From the NCBI GenBank assembly GCA_937926355.1, contig CALAZP010000245.1, forward strand, positions 1 through 11,591: a stretch of DNA of 11,591 nt, given 5' to 3'. The position numbers were made by a program, and so were the translations under genes. Below are positions 1 through 8,453 of this stretch, in pieces. Below the pieces are notes generated by a model. The model searched no databases. It was given only the letters and a program-made list of their open reading frames with translations, and had not been told where the DNA came from. The DNA is from an uncultured Saprospirales bacterium (GTDB taxonomy: Bacteria; Bacteroidota; Bacteroidia; Chitinophagales; Saprospiraceae). Within the stretch, counting starts at the first letter, position 1; each line of letters begins with the position of its first letter.

Positions 1-2253
1 ATTCCCAAAGACCAACATCCTATTGATTATTTTGTGCAGCGTAAATTAAATGAACAAGGCCTTACGCCTTCGGCAAAAGCTGCACTTCCCACCTTATTGA
101 GAAGATTAAGTCTGGACTTAACAGGCCTACCGCCTCAAAAAGAGTGGCTTAATCAAATGCAAGAGGGCCTTTCCTATGAAGATTTGGTTGATTCCCTTTT
201 AGATGCTCCTTCCTTCGGAGAAAAGTGGGCTTCCATGTGGTTGGATTTAGCAAGATACAGTGATACCAAAGGCTATGAAAAAGATCCTCACCGAAATATT
301 TGGAGGTATAGAGATTGGGTGGTGAAAGCCTTTAACCAAGATATGCCTTTCGACAGTTTCACCATCCGCCAATTAGCTGGTGATATGCTGGATTTGCCAA
401 CTACCAATGACCTTATAGCCACTGCATTCCATAGAAATACCATGACCAATACAGAGGGGGGAACAGATGATGAGGAGTTTCGAGTGGCAGCGGTAATTGA
501 TCGTCTGAATACCACTTATGAAGTTTGGCAAGGAACCACCATGAGCTGTGTTCAATGTCACAGCCACCCTTACGACCCCATTCGACAAGAAGACTTTTAT
601 GGTTCGTATGGGTATTTTAATCAAACGGTAGATGCTGATTTGGATTTAGAAGTACCAGTTCTAGAAATTTACCCTTCTGATGTAATGGAGGAAATGGAGG
701 AACTGAAGAAAGAAATAGCTTCATTAAGTCCTCGTACACCTCCCGAATTTGCTAATGACCCCTATAGATTAAAACAATTTATATTTCCCATTTTGATGCC
801 TTATGATGCGGCTGATTTTGAAAATGTGTCATTTTATGGAGATGGTAGCGTAACCAATTGGATATATAATTTGCAGTCTATGACTGGAAAACGATTCAGA
901 TTTAGTTTTCCAGAAATCCCCTTATCTGGATTGATTGGAATAAAAATGGAATATGAATCCAAGGGAGGTGATGGAGCTATTGAAATTAGAGGAAAGGAGG
1001 CCGAAGGAGTTGTTTTAAACCACTCATTATTTCCCGATCCAGAAAATGGGAAAGGGGTGCATGAGATAAAATTTTCACATCAAGATTTGGAAGGTAGTGG
1101 GTTGTTTTTCGAAATTATAAACACTAGTGGTAAAATTCCAGAGGGGATGGTGATCATTAGGCGCATGGAGTTAGCATATGAGTCCCCTTCTTTTTTTGCC
1201 GAAGGCGCAAAAGAAAAAAAGAATCAATTGATTGCCCTTCGCCGCCAAAATGGAGATAGAACTCCGGTGATGCGTTCCAAGTCCAAAGATTATGAAAGGG
1301 CTAATCGCTTATTTGTTCGAGGCAATTGGATGGCACTTGGGGATACTTTGCCAATGGGAGTGCCTGATGCGATAAATTACCAGGAAGATCAGCCCACTAA
1401 TAGGTTAGAGTTTGCTGAATGGTTGGTAAATCCGAAAAATCCTCTGACCAGTAGGGTAATAGTGAATCGATTTTGGCAAGAAATTTTTGGAAGAGGCTTG
1501 GTGCAGACAAGTGAGGATTTTGGCACCATGGGGGAACCGCCCTCTCATCCTGAATTACTGGATTACCTCGCTGTCCAGTTTTCAACCACCTACCGATGGA
1601 GTGTCAAAAAACTTTTAAAGCATATTGTGCTATCCCAAACTTATCAACAGTCTTCCAAAATGGAAGATGGAGATCCGGTTGATCCAGATAACCAATGGTT
1701 GAGTAGGGGCCCTAGAAGGAGACTCTCTGCAGAACAAATTCGGGATCAAATATTAGCAGTTAGTGGATTGCTGTACGATACTCTTGGAGGTCCAAGTGTG
1801 ATGCCTTATCAGCCTGAAGGGATCTGGCAATCTGTGTATAGCGGCGCTCAATGGACCTTGTCTGAAGGCAAGCATGCTTATCGTCGTGCTATTTATACTT
1901 ATCAAAAAAGGACAGCTCCATATCCTAATATGATTACTTTTGATGCACCTTCTAGGGAGTTTTGTGTATCTAGGCGTATTACTACCAATACGCCTTTGCA
2001 AGCGCTAGCCTTGCTTAATGACCCTGCTTTTTATGAAGCAGCCCAACACTTTGGAAACAAGATGAAAATTCAAGGAGGAGGGGACTTAAAAGAAGCCCTT
2101 AGGTATGGTTATCAAAAGGCGTTATTCCAAGAACCAGAGGAAGAAGAAATTCAGATTCTTTTAGATTTGTGTCAAAATGCCGAATCTGAAGACCCACTTA
2201 CTTTAGCAGCTAATGTATTGTTTAACTTAGATGGTTTTCTAACCAAAGAATAA
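1..2253 (+). CDS. DUF1549/DUF1553 (PSCyt2-PSD1) surface cytochrome-like protein, 5' partial
   Basis: This is the C-terminal 750 residues of a planctomycete-type PSCyt2-PSD1 protein; the start lies left of the window. The GTG at 34 is not the start, because the frame is open to base 1 and encodes the family's HPID-x-F lead-in just upstream. The PSCyt2/DUF1549 part (about 1-690) shows RRLSLDLTGLPP, the W-x-DLARYSDTKGYE stretch and a heme-type CVQCH at 547-561 followed by SHPYDPI. A beta-rich insert (about 796-1188) follows, and then PSD1/DUF1553 (about 1290-2200) with RGNWMALGD, NRLEFAEWLV, VNRFWQEIFGRGLV and TTNTPLQALALLNDP. The family is known from planctomycetes and some Bacteroidota as exported proteins of unproven function, often proposed to act in polysaccharide breakdown. 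It is the first visible gene of a three-gene operon; DUF1501 starts 7 nt after its stop. An N-terminal PSCyt1 heme domain or signal peptide may lie outside the window. Family assignment is firm; the function is not. Confidence 0.93.
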   Translation: MPKDQHPIDYFVQRKLNEQGLTPSAKAALPTLLRRLSLDLTGLPPQKEWLNQMQEGLSYEDLVDSLLDAPSFGEKWASMWLDLARYSDTKGYEKDPHRNIWRYRDWVVKAFNQDMPFDSFTIRQLAGDMLDLPTTNDLIATAFHRNTMTNTEGGTDDEEFRVAAVIDRLNTTYEVWQGTTMSCVQCHSHPYDPIRQEDFYGSYGYFNQTVDADLDLEVPVLEIYPSDVMEEMEELKKEIASLSPRTPPEFANDPYRLKQFIFPILMPYDAADFENVSFYGDGSVTNWIYNLQSMTGKRFRFSFPEIPLSGLIGIKMEYESKGGDGAIEIRGKEAEGVVLNHSLFPDPENGKGVHEIKFSHQDLEGSGLFFEIINTSGKIPEGMVIIRRMELAYESPSFFAEGAKEKKNQLIALRRQNGDRTPVMRSKSKDYERANRLFVRGNWMALGDTLPMGVPDAINYQEDQPTNRLEFAEWLVNPKNPLTSRVIVNRFWQEIFGRGLVQTSEDFGTMGEPPSHPELLDYLAVQFSTTYRWSVKKLLKHIVLSQTYQQSSKMEDGDPVDPDNQWLSRGPRRRLSAEQIRDQILAVSGLLYDTLGGPSVMPYQPEGIWQSVYSGAQWTLSEGKHAYRRAIYTYQKRTAPYPNMITFDAPSREFCVSRRITTNTPLQALALLNDPAFYEAAQHFGNKMKIQGGGDLKEALRYGYQKALFQEPEEEEIQILLDLCQNAESEDPLTLAANVLFNLDGFLTKE

Positions 2254-2260
2254 AAGACCC

Positions 2261-3691
2261 ATGAATTTATTAGATGAGGCACTATTCGAAAGACACCAAC
2301 TATCTACGCGAAGGCATTTTCTAAAAGCTTGCGCTACAGGTTTGGGTAGTATGGCTATGGGATCGCTTTTAGGGGCGCCAGATCCGAAAATTCCCCATTT
2401 TATTCCCAAAGCGAAGCGGGTGATATTTTTACACATGGCTGGAGCGCCTTCTCAATTGGAATTGTTTGACTACAAACCTTTATTGAAAGAGTTGAATGGT
2501 AAGGATTGTCCTCCCTCCTTATTAGAGGGCAAGCGATTTGCATTTATATCAGGAGTGCCGCAAATGCTTGGTCCTCAGGCTAATTTTTCTAGACATGGGC
2601 AATCCGGAGCTTGGATTTCTGATTTGCTTCCCCATTTTTCAAAAATGGCAGATGATGTTTGTTTTTTGAAAGCCATGCACACAGATGAATTCAATCACGC
2701 CCCTGCTCAATTATTGTTTTATTCTGGTAGCCCTAGATTAGGGAGGCCGAGCATGGGTTCATGGGTAACCTATGGGTTGGGTTCGATGAATGAAAACCTC
2801 CCTTCATTCGTAGTTTTAGTTTCCGGAGGAAAAACGCCCAGTGCAGGTAAAAGCGTCTGGGGTAGTGGTTTTTTACCTTCCATTTATCAAGGAGTACAGT
2901 GCCGGGCTAAAGGAGAACCCGTTTTATTTGCCGCCAACCCAAATGGAATGTCAGCATCAGAAAGGAAAAAAACGATTGAAGCTATTAATCAAATTAATGA
3001 AAAAAAATATCAAACTTTTAAGGATCCGGAGACGCTCACTCGAATAGGACAATATGAGATGGCTTTTAAAATGCAAATGTCTGTTCCAGAAGCGATGGAT
3101 ATTCAACAAGAACCCGATTATATTCACGAAATGTATGGAACGGCGCCCGGTCGAGCAAGTTTTGCTAATAACTGTCTGTTAGCCAGAAGATTAGCAGAAA
3201 GAGATGTGCGCTTTATTCAATTGTTTCACTGGGGCTGGGATTCTCATGGAGCGAGTTCAGGTGAATCTCTGGATAATGGATTTTTGCAGCGGTGCAAAGA
3301 AGTAGATCAGCCAATGTCTGCTCTTTTGAAGGACCTCAAACAAAGGGGGTTATTAGATGATACCATTGTGGTTTGGGGAGGAGAATTTGGAAGAACGCCT
3401 ATGTTGGAAAATAGAAATGGAGTGGCTAATCCATTTGTAGGAAGGGATCATCAGACAGATGCTTTTACCATTTGGATGGCTGGAGGTGGGATCAAAGGAG
3501 GTCTTTCTTACGGAGAAACTGATGAAATAGGGTATAGTGGTATTAAAAATCGAGTTCATGTGCACGATATGCAAGCTACCATTTTACATAATCTTGGCCT
3601 ACATCACGAAGAGCTCACCTACCATTTTCAAGGTAGAGATTTTAGATTGACAGATACCGCTGGAAGGGTAGTAAAAGAAATTTTGGCCTAA
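2261..3691 (+). CDS. DUF1501 family protein, Tat-exported
   Basis: A complete 476-residue DUF1501 protein, a family that almost always travels with PSD1 genes and is distantly related to the alkaline phosphatase/sulfatase fold. A twin-arginine signal is visible at residues 15-35: S-T-R17-R18-H-F-L-K and then a small-residue hydrophobic stretch, so export in folded form through Tat is likely. Family motifs in order are GAPSQLELFDYKP (about residue 61), RLGRPSMGSWVTYGLG, WGWD327-S-H329G, WGGE375FGRTP, and GRD396H397 followed by AGGGIKGGLSYGETDE. These acidic and histidine positions are probable metal or active-site residues, but that is inferred from the fold relationship. The ATG is chosen because it puts the RR motif near the N-terminus and lies 7 nt behind the upstream stop; no clear Shine-Dalgarno is visible. 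Its stop abuts the next start with no gap, which suggests translational coupling. The reaction is unknown; hydrolysis of a phosphate or sulfate ester is one guess. Confidence 0.94.
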   Translation: MNLLDEALFERHQLSTRRHFLKACATGLGSMAMGSLLGAPDPKIPHFIPKAKRVIFLHMAGAPSQLELFDYKPLLKELNGKDCPPSLLEGKRFAFISGVPQMLGPQANFSRHGQSGAWISDLLPHFSKMADDVCFLKAMHTDEFNHAPAQLLFYSGSPRLGRPSMGSWVTYGLGSMNENLPSFVVLVSGGKTPSAGKSVWGSGFLPSIYQGVQCRAKGEPVLFAANPNGMSASERKKTIEAINQINEKKYQTFKDPETLTRIGQYEMAFKMQMSVPEAMDIQQEPDYIHEMYGTAPGRASFANNCLLARRLAERDVRFIQLFHWGWDSHGASSGESLDNGFLQRCKEVDQPMSALLKDLKQRGLLDDTIVVWGGEFGRTPMLENRNGVANPFVGRDHQTDAFTIWMAGGGIKGGLSYGETDEIGYSGIKNRVHVHDMQATILHNLGLHHEELTYHFQGRDFRLTDTAGRVVKEILA

Positions 3692-4993
3692 ATGGGGGAG
3701 ATTCATCCAATAGTTGTTCATTTCGCTGTTACTTTGTTATTTGCAGCTCCCTTGCTCTTCTGGCTAACAAAACTGCCTGCGCTTTATTTTTTAAAGGATT
3801 TAGTTGGACCCCTTAATGGCTTGGGGAGTGGGATAGGAATCTTTGCCCTATGGACAGGTTGGCAATTGGCAAATACTGGATTTTATGCTGGTGAGGATTT
3901 TGAGAGTCATCGTTTTTTGGCTTTTTCAGTAGTGATAATTGGTTCTATTGCTACGATATTTTTGCTTTTTAATCGCCATCAAAATATTTTTTCAGACTAT
4001 TTGATTAAGGTTTTATTATTAGTTCAAGGAGTATTAATCGTAGCAACTGGGAATAAAGGTGGTATGCTTACCCATGGAGATAAACCTTGGATAAAAACTC
4101 CCCATAGCCTTAGTTTGAATAAGATGGAGGGGTCTTTTACGATATACGATGGACTGATTCAGCCCATATTTGACTTAAAATGTATAGCTTGTCACCAAGA
4201 GACTAATAAAAATGGGGGTTTATCCTTGGTTAATTTTGAATCCTTGATGGAGGGGGGAAGTTCTGGTCCGGTAATTCAATCGGGAGAGGTGAATCAAAGT
4301 CTATTATTTGAAAGAATTACGCTTTCTAAATCATCAACTAAATACATGCCACCTACGGGTTGGCCGTTAAACTATGATGAAATTAATCTTATTGCGCATT
4401 GGATTGCCACTGGAGCAAAAAAGGAAGCTAATTTAATTGATCATCCATTGACTGATATGCGATTAGTTTCCTACGTGGAAGAAGTATATGGCATTAAAAA
4501 TGGTTTCCAAAGTAAAATTGAAAAACAAAATGGAACTATGTGGACGGAGGAGATAGAAAATATTTTAAAGAAATACCCTCAATATTTACAGCGAATTGCA
4601 GTAAATACCAATTGGGTGAGTCTTAAAATTGATTCGTTCTATTCTGCTGATATACTGGAAGAGTTTTCCAATATTACTACTTCAATTGCATGGATTGATG
4701 CAGGGAAAAGCAATATCACTTTAGAAGATTTTGCCTTACTGGGAGCTTTACCCAATTTAGTAAGATTGAGTTTGGATTTCAACAAATGGGATAATCAAGC
4801 AGTATCTCAATTGGTAAATTACCCATCGATTGAATTTTTAAATTTATATGCCAATCCAGTAGGAGAGGAAGGAATCATTCAACTCCTTAATGAAAAGATT
4901 TCATTAAATAAATTAATTATTGGAGCCACCCAAGTCGAAGAAGGTGAAAAATCCGGGATAATTAAAAATTACCCCGGAGTGGAGATTTTATGA
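3692..4993 (+). CDS. DUF2231 membrane protein fused to PSCyt1 cytochrome c domain and leucine-rich repeats
   Basis: A 433-residue membrane cytochrome. Residues 1-130 form a DUF2231 unit with about four transmembrane segments (near 7-25, 38-60, 75-93 and 103-120), including the HPIVVHF start typical of the family. A planctomycete cytochrome C (PSCyt1) domain follows, with the heme motif C164-I-A-C167-H168, a GGLSL stretch, a probable distal Met ligand in M219-P-P and a closing HWI helix (236-238). The C-terminus (about 350-415) carries three LxxLxLxxN-like repeats (LVRLSLDFN, IEFLNLYAN, LNKLIIGAT), suggesting a short leucine-rich protein-binding domain. The ATG directly follows the DUF1501 stop, so it is very probably co-translated as the last gene of the operon. 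It likely anchors the system in the inner membrane with the heme domain on the periplasmic side and passes electrons to or from its operon partners (inference). Codons 419-429 also encode the terminator of the opposing gene. Confidence 0.9.
   Translation: MGEIHPIVVHFAVTLLFAAPLLFWLTKLPALYFLKDLVGPLNGLGSGIGIFALWTGWQLANTGFYAGEDFESHRFLAFSVVIIGSIATIFLLFNRHQNIFSDYLIKVLLLVQGVLIVATGNKGGMLTHGDKPWIKTPHSLSLNKMEGSFTIYDGLIQPIFDLKCIACHQETNKNGGLSLVNFESLMEGGSSGPVIQSGEVNQSLLFERITLSKSSTKYMPPTGWPLNYDEINLIAHWIATGAKKEANLIDHPLTDMRLVSYVEEVYGIKNGFQSKIEKQNGTMWTEEIENILKKYPQYLQRIAVNTNWVSLKIDSFYSADILEEFSNITTSIAWIDAGKSNITLEDFALLGALPNLVRLSLDFNKWDNQAVSQLVNYPSIEFLNLYANPVGEEGIIQLLNEKISLNKLIIGATQVEEGEKSGIIKNYPGVEIL
4947..4978 (-). 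terminator. Intrinsic terminator of the PVC-type gene, embedded in the opposing coding region
   Basis: Read on the minus strand, 15 nt after the stop codon of the gene at 4994-8422, bases 4978-4967 pair with 4963-4952 around a TTT loop (4966-4964). This gives a 12-bp stem with one G.U wobble (4972 with 4958), and five Ts follow at once (4951-4947). On the plus strand the wobble becomes an A.C mismatch and no immediate T-run follows, so the minus strand is the functional direction. The whole element lies within the last 15 codons of the plus-strand DUF2231-cytochrome gene. Confidence 0.85.
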
Positions 4994-7900
4994 TTATTCT
5001 TCTCCTTCAAGAGTAGTCAGAAATGCAATGACATCTCTAATTTCTCGCTTACTTAAAATTTCTTTCATAGATGGCATACTAGAAGGAATGTTTTCTCTAC
5101 CGCTAATTTCAGATTTTTGAATGGTTCTTAGGTCTTCTTTTCCGATTTGAAGTTGTATGGAAGAATCTGTTTCTTTCATTACAATTCCTGATACATTAGT
5201 TCCATCTTCCATTTCTAATATGACCACTCCATATCCTGCTGCATATTCGGCACTAGGTTCTATTAAAGAAATTAACATATCTTCCTTAGACAGACGATCT
5301 GCCACTCCTGCAAGGCCAGGACCTGCATTACCTCCATATTCAAAAACTGCATGACAGCGGACACATTGAGCCGCTTGGTTTCTATAAAAGATATTTCTTC
5401 CTCTATTTACATGTCCTCCTTCTAGCGTTTCTCTGTAAGCAGCTATTAGATCGGAATCATCCTTACTAGATTGATAAGTGGCTAGTTTGCCAACAATCTC
5501 TTCATTCTCTTTTTGCTGTTCGAGTGCTTCTACCAGATCTAATTGAATTTTTGGATCTAATTCACCATCTAAAAGTTGATCGGCCAATTCATTTAAAATA
5601 ATTAAGGCAGGTTCATTGGATAAGGTAGCCAGAGATTGAATAACCGATTGTTTTTCGATGAATGTGCCAGTTGTCAATATTTTTCTAAACAAGGTGATGG
5701 CATCTTCGCTAGCAATATTAGATTGAGGTAAAATGGAAAGGGCCAATGCACGAACAGTACTCTCTTGATCTTCAATTGCAGCGGTTAATGCTTGATCTAG
5801 TAGAGAAGATTCTAAAGTGCTAAGGGCAGTAAGTGCTGCTGTTCTGACTTTTTCCGAAGCGTGAGTTTGAAGCAAGGTTAACAAAACTTCGTCCATACCT
5901 TCAAAATTAAGTTGACCTACTGCATTTGCGGTAGCAGCAACTAAGTCGGGTCCCTGATCACTCATTAATTGAAAAGCAACTGCACCGAGTTGTTGAGTCA
6001 CATATGAATCATCTCTATTTACTTCACCTCTATATCTTCCATCTACTCGATCAAATACGGAAGGAGAACCCCAATATGTCAGAGTAGCAATAGCTTCTGC
6101 TCTAAGTACTTCAGGTACTTGGGTGTTTTGGGCATAAGTTAATAATTGATCTACATTATCATTAACTCCGACTCTGGAATTGGCATTTATTGCCCTTCTA
6201 ATGAGGGCCTCATTAGTAAAAGGCGTAGTATTAAGGATATTTGCCAAAGCAGGTAATGCTTCTTCTATGGAGAAATCGTCATTAATTCCTCGGGCTGCTT
6301 CGGTAACAACAGCTTCATTGCTGTCTGCCAAAAACGCTGCAATACCGGGATGTTCCAATCTCCTAAGGGCGACCACTGATGCAATTCGAACTGCTGCAGA
6401 AGGGTCATTGACTAGGGCAGTCAGTTGATCAGGTTGATTCAATCTAGCCAATGCTACCATTCCAGCATGCCTTAACCATAAGTCTTGATTGTTATTTTTT
6501 CTCAACATTTCTACAATCGGTGTTAAGCCTGAAGTGGAATGAATTCGACCTAGTGCCTCAGTAGCAAAAAGCTGTATTCTGGGGTGAGGGCTTTTCAAGA
6601 GTTCAACTAATTGAGCATCACATCCACAATTTTCAAAATTAATATCCCCAATTTGTTTAGCTGTTTGAGCTACTATTTCTGGGTCCTTATCTGATAATAA
6701 TTGAAGTAAGGGCTCAAATTTCTGTTGTTGCCCCTTACGTGTGATTTGTCCTGTGCCCCAAATTCCATGGATTCTCGCCAGCTGATCTGCTTGTGTATTT
6801 GAAGCAACTTGTATCAAAGATTCAAGACCATCAGCTCTTTCTGGTGCAGCTAAAGCAAATTGGGCCTTTGTTCGAATTCTCATGTCTTTATAGGAGAGGA
6901 GATTTACGAGATCTTCATTAGAAAGCGTACTAAAATCAGTTTGAATCCACTTTTGAGTAGTGGCCCTCAATGGAGATCTTTGATCTTCAGGAACATCTAA
7001 TTTCCAAATTCTACCGGCATCTTTGGTATCCCAGCCATCGATCCAATCTCCAAAGTAAAGTGCCCCATCAGGTCCGAAATCTAAGCCTGTCGGCAAAAGG
7101 CCTTTTACAATTTCTTTGGTTTCGCCCAATTCAAACCCCGCTCCCTTCTCTTTCATGGTAAAAGCATGGATGGGTGAATTGGCTGGTGTCCCCCTAAATT
7201 CTGCTACAAAAAAATGTTCTTCCCATTCTGGTCCTAAGGCCGTTCCTGGGTTGTAAACAAATCCTGTGGGGCCATTGACATAATTCATAATGGGCGGTAA
7301 AAAATAAGCTGCCTGGCCGTCCCAATGTGGAATATGCATTTTTTCATCCATCCATACCTTGTACGAGTTATTCTTCGGGTCGGTATATTTGCCAAATTGC
7401 CAATTGATCCTCCAACCTGTTTCAGATCCGTTTAACAGGTATACCAATCTTTCCCTTTCTCCTGAATGGTCCCCATCGTTGTCTTCAGTAATGAGATTGC
7501 CATATTTGTCGAAAGTAAATTCGTGGGTATTTCGTACTCCAAAAGCAAATATTTCGAATCCTGAACCATCTGGTTCTGATCGAGCTACTACTCCTCTATT
7601 AGGATATTTCCAATTTTTTCCTGTTCGATCTACGATGTTGGCCCCGATATCACCAATACCCCACCAAATTCTTCCATCAGGCCCTTGGGTAACCCCTGAC
7701 ATCCCATGACCACTGAATCCAATGTGAACTGCATAACCATGGCTAAGAGATTCTTTTTGATCGGCCCTGCCATCCTGATTTTGATCGATAGTCTTCCATA
7801 AATCCGGTCCAACGCTAATATAGACCGCATCAGGAGTGACTTCCACACCATTTGCTACATCGGTAATTTCTTCATTAAAATCTTCCAAGTACAAACTGCT

Positions 7901-8422
7901 TTTTTCGGCAACCCCATCACCATCGGTATCTGCAACGATCCAAACTTGTTCTTTTTCAACAGCTAAATCTCTCCAATCTAAAACCCCATCTTCATTTAAA
8001 TCCTTGAGAAATTTCTCCCCTTCTTCATTAGTGGTGTTAAAGGTCTTTTTTAAAAAGGCTCTTCTGTCTTCTACGGTTTGAAATGAAATAGAAGCGGTCA
8101 TCCAATTAGCATGACCACGGATGTCAAATTCTGAGTTGGATTGACGGGTTGCACTGGTATAATAGATTTTACCATATTCATCAACGCTTATAGCTATTGG
8201 ATCGCGAACCAAGGTATCAGCAGCCCAAAGGGACAATTCCAAATCCCCATCTAGAGTTACGTTAGTGGATTGCCGTATTTTTGTGGAGAGGTCTTTTGCT
8301 ACCTCTGAATTTATTTGATAAGATTTTTCTGGGTAAACTACCGATTGCATGCCGGATTGAGGACCACAACCCCAAATCAGAAAGAGCAATGAGATAGTTA
8401 GATATTTTAATAATTTCTTCAT
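4994..8422 (-). CDS. PVC-type heme-binding dehydrogenase-like lipoprotein with HEAT repeats and C-terminal cytochrome c domain
   Basis: A 1142-residue exported protein. The N-terminus has a lipoprotein signal (MKKLLKYLTISLLFLIWG, then Cys19). Residues about 55-480 match the PVC-type 'membrane-bound dehydrogenase' beta-propeller domain (Piru_Ver_Nterm, TIGR02604-like), with blades such as VTQGPDGRIWWGIGD, FGVRNTHEFTFDKYGNL and GLDFGPDGALYFGDW. Acidic EF-hand-like loops lie at D141-D152, D165-S176 and D213-E224, plus a DNDGD run at 314-318; calcium binding is likely. Residues about 500-960 form alpha-helical HEAT-like repeats. The C-terminus is a TIGR02603-like heme domain with C1020-V-R-C-H1024 (5351-5365) and a probable axial Met in SSMPSM (1116 or 1119). 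The family is presumed to oxidise sugars or other alcohols and pass electrons to its heme, but the substrate is unproven. The ATG is chosen for the canonical signal peptide; no Shine-Dalgarno is seen. The stop abuts the stop of the convergent operon with zero spacing. Confidence 0.93.
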   Translation of the reverse strand: MKKLLKYLTISLLFLIWGCGPQSGMQSVVYPEKSYQINSEVAKDLSTKIRQSTNVTLDGDLELSLWAADTLVRDPIAISVDEYGKIYYTSATRQSNSEFDIRGHANWMTASISFQTVEDRRAFLKKTFNTTNEEGEKFLKDLNEDGVLDWRDLAVEKEQVWIVADTDGDGVAEKSSLYLEDFNEEITDVANGVEVTPDAVYISVGPDLWKTIDQNQDGRADQKESLSHGYAVHIGFSGHGMSGVTQGPDGRIWWGIGDIGANIVDRTGKNWKYPNRGVVARSEPDGSGFEIFAFGVRNTHEFTFDKYGNLITEDNDGDHSGERERLVYLLNGSETGWRINWQFGKYTDPKNNSYKVWMDEKMHIPHWDGQAAYFLPPIMNYVNGPTGFVYNPGTALGPEWEEHFFVAEFRGTPANSPIHAFTMKEKGAGFELGETKEIVKGLLPTGLDFGPDGALYFGDWIDGWDTKDAGRIWKLDVPEDQRSPLRATTQKWIQTDFSTLSNEDLVNLLSYKDMRIRTKAQFALAAPERADGLESLIQVASNTQADQLARIHGIWGTGQITRKGQQQKFEPLLQLLSDKDPEIVAQTAKQIGDINFENCGCDAQLVELLKSPHPRIQLFATEALGRIHSTSGLTPIVEMLRKNNNQDLWLRHAGMVALARLNQPDQLTALVNDPSAAVRIASVVALRRLEHPGIAAFLADSNEAVVTEAARGINDDFSIEEALPALANILNTTPFTNEALIRRAINANSRVGVNDNVDQLLTYAQNTQVPEVLRAEAIATLTYWGSPSVFDRVDGRYRGEVNRDDSYVTQQLGAVAFQLMSDQGPDLVAATANAVGQLNFEGMDEVLLTLLQTHASEKVRTAALTALSTLESSLLDQALTAAIEDQESTVRALALSILPQSNIASEDAITLFRKILTTGTFIEKQSVIQSLATLSNEPALIILNELADQLLDGELDPKIQLDLVEALEQQKENEEIVGKLATYQSSKDDSDLIAAYRETLEGGHVNRGRNIFYRNQAAQCVRCHAVFEYGGNAGPGLAGVADRLSKEDMLISLIEPSAEYAAGYGVVILEMEDGTNVSGIVMKETDSSIQLQIGKEDLRTIQKSEISGRENIPSSMPSMKEILSKREIRDVIAFLTTLEGEE

Positions 8423-8453
8423 GTGTTAAGGTTTTAAGTTTTATTCTATTCTA

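Noticed and set aside
34..36. GTG as start codon of the first gene
   Set aside because: The frame is open to base 1, and the upstream codons encode the conserved HPID-x-F lead of PSCyt2; the gene is truncated by the window edge.
4981..5005. GGAGA...TCTCC hairpin as plus-strand terminator of the operon
   Set aside because: The stem is only 5 bp with a 15-nt loop and no T-run follows.
7359..7709. Open frame of 116 codons on the plus strand inside the PVC-type gene
   Set aside because: It has no recognisable motif, runs antisense to a well-conserved propeller domain, and looks like a shadow frame, as do the other short frames overlapping the large genes.
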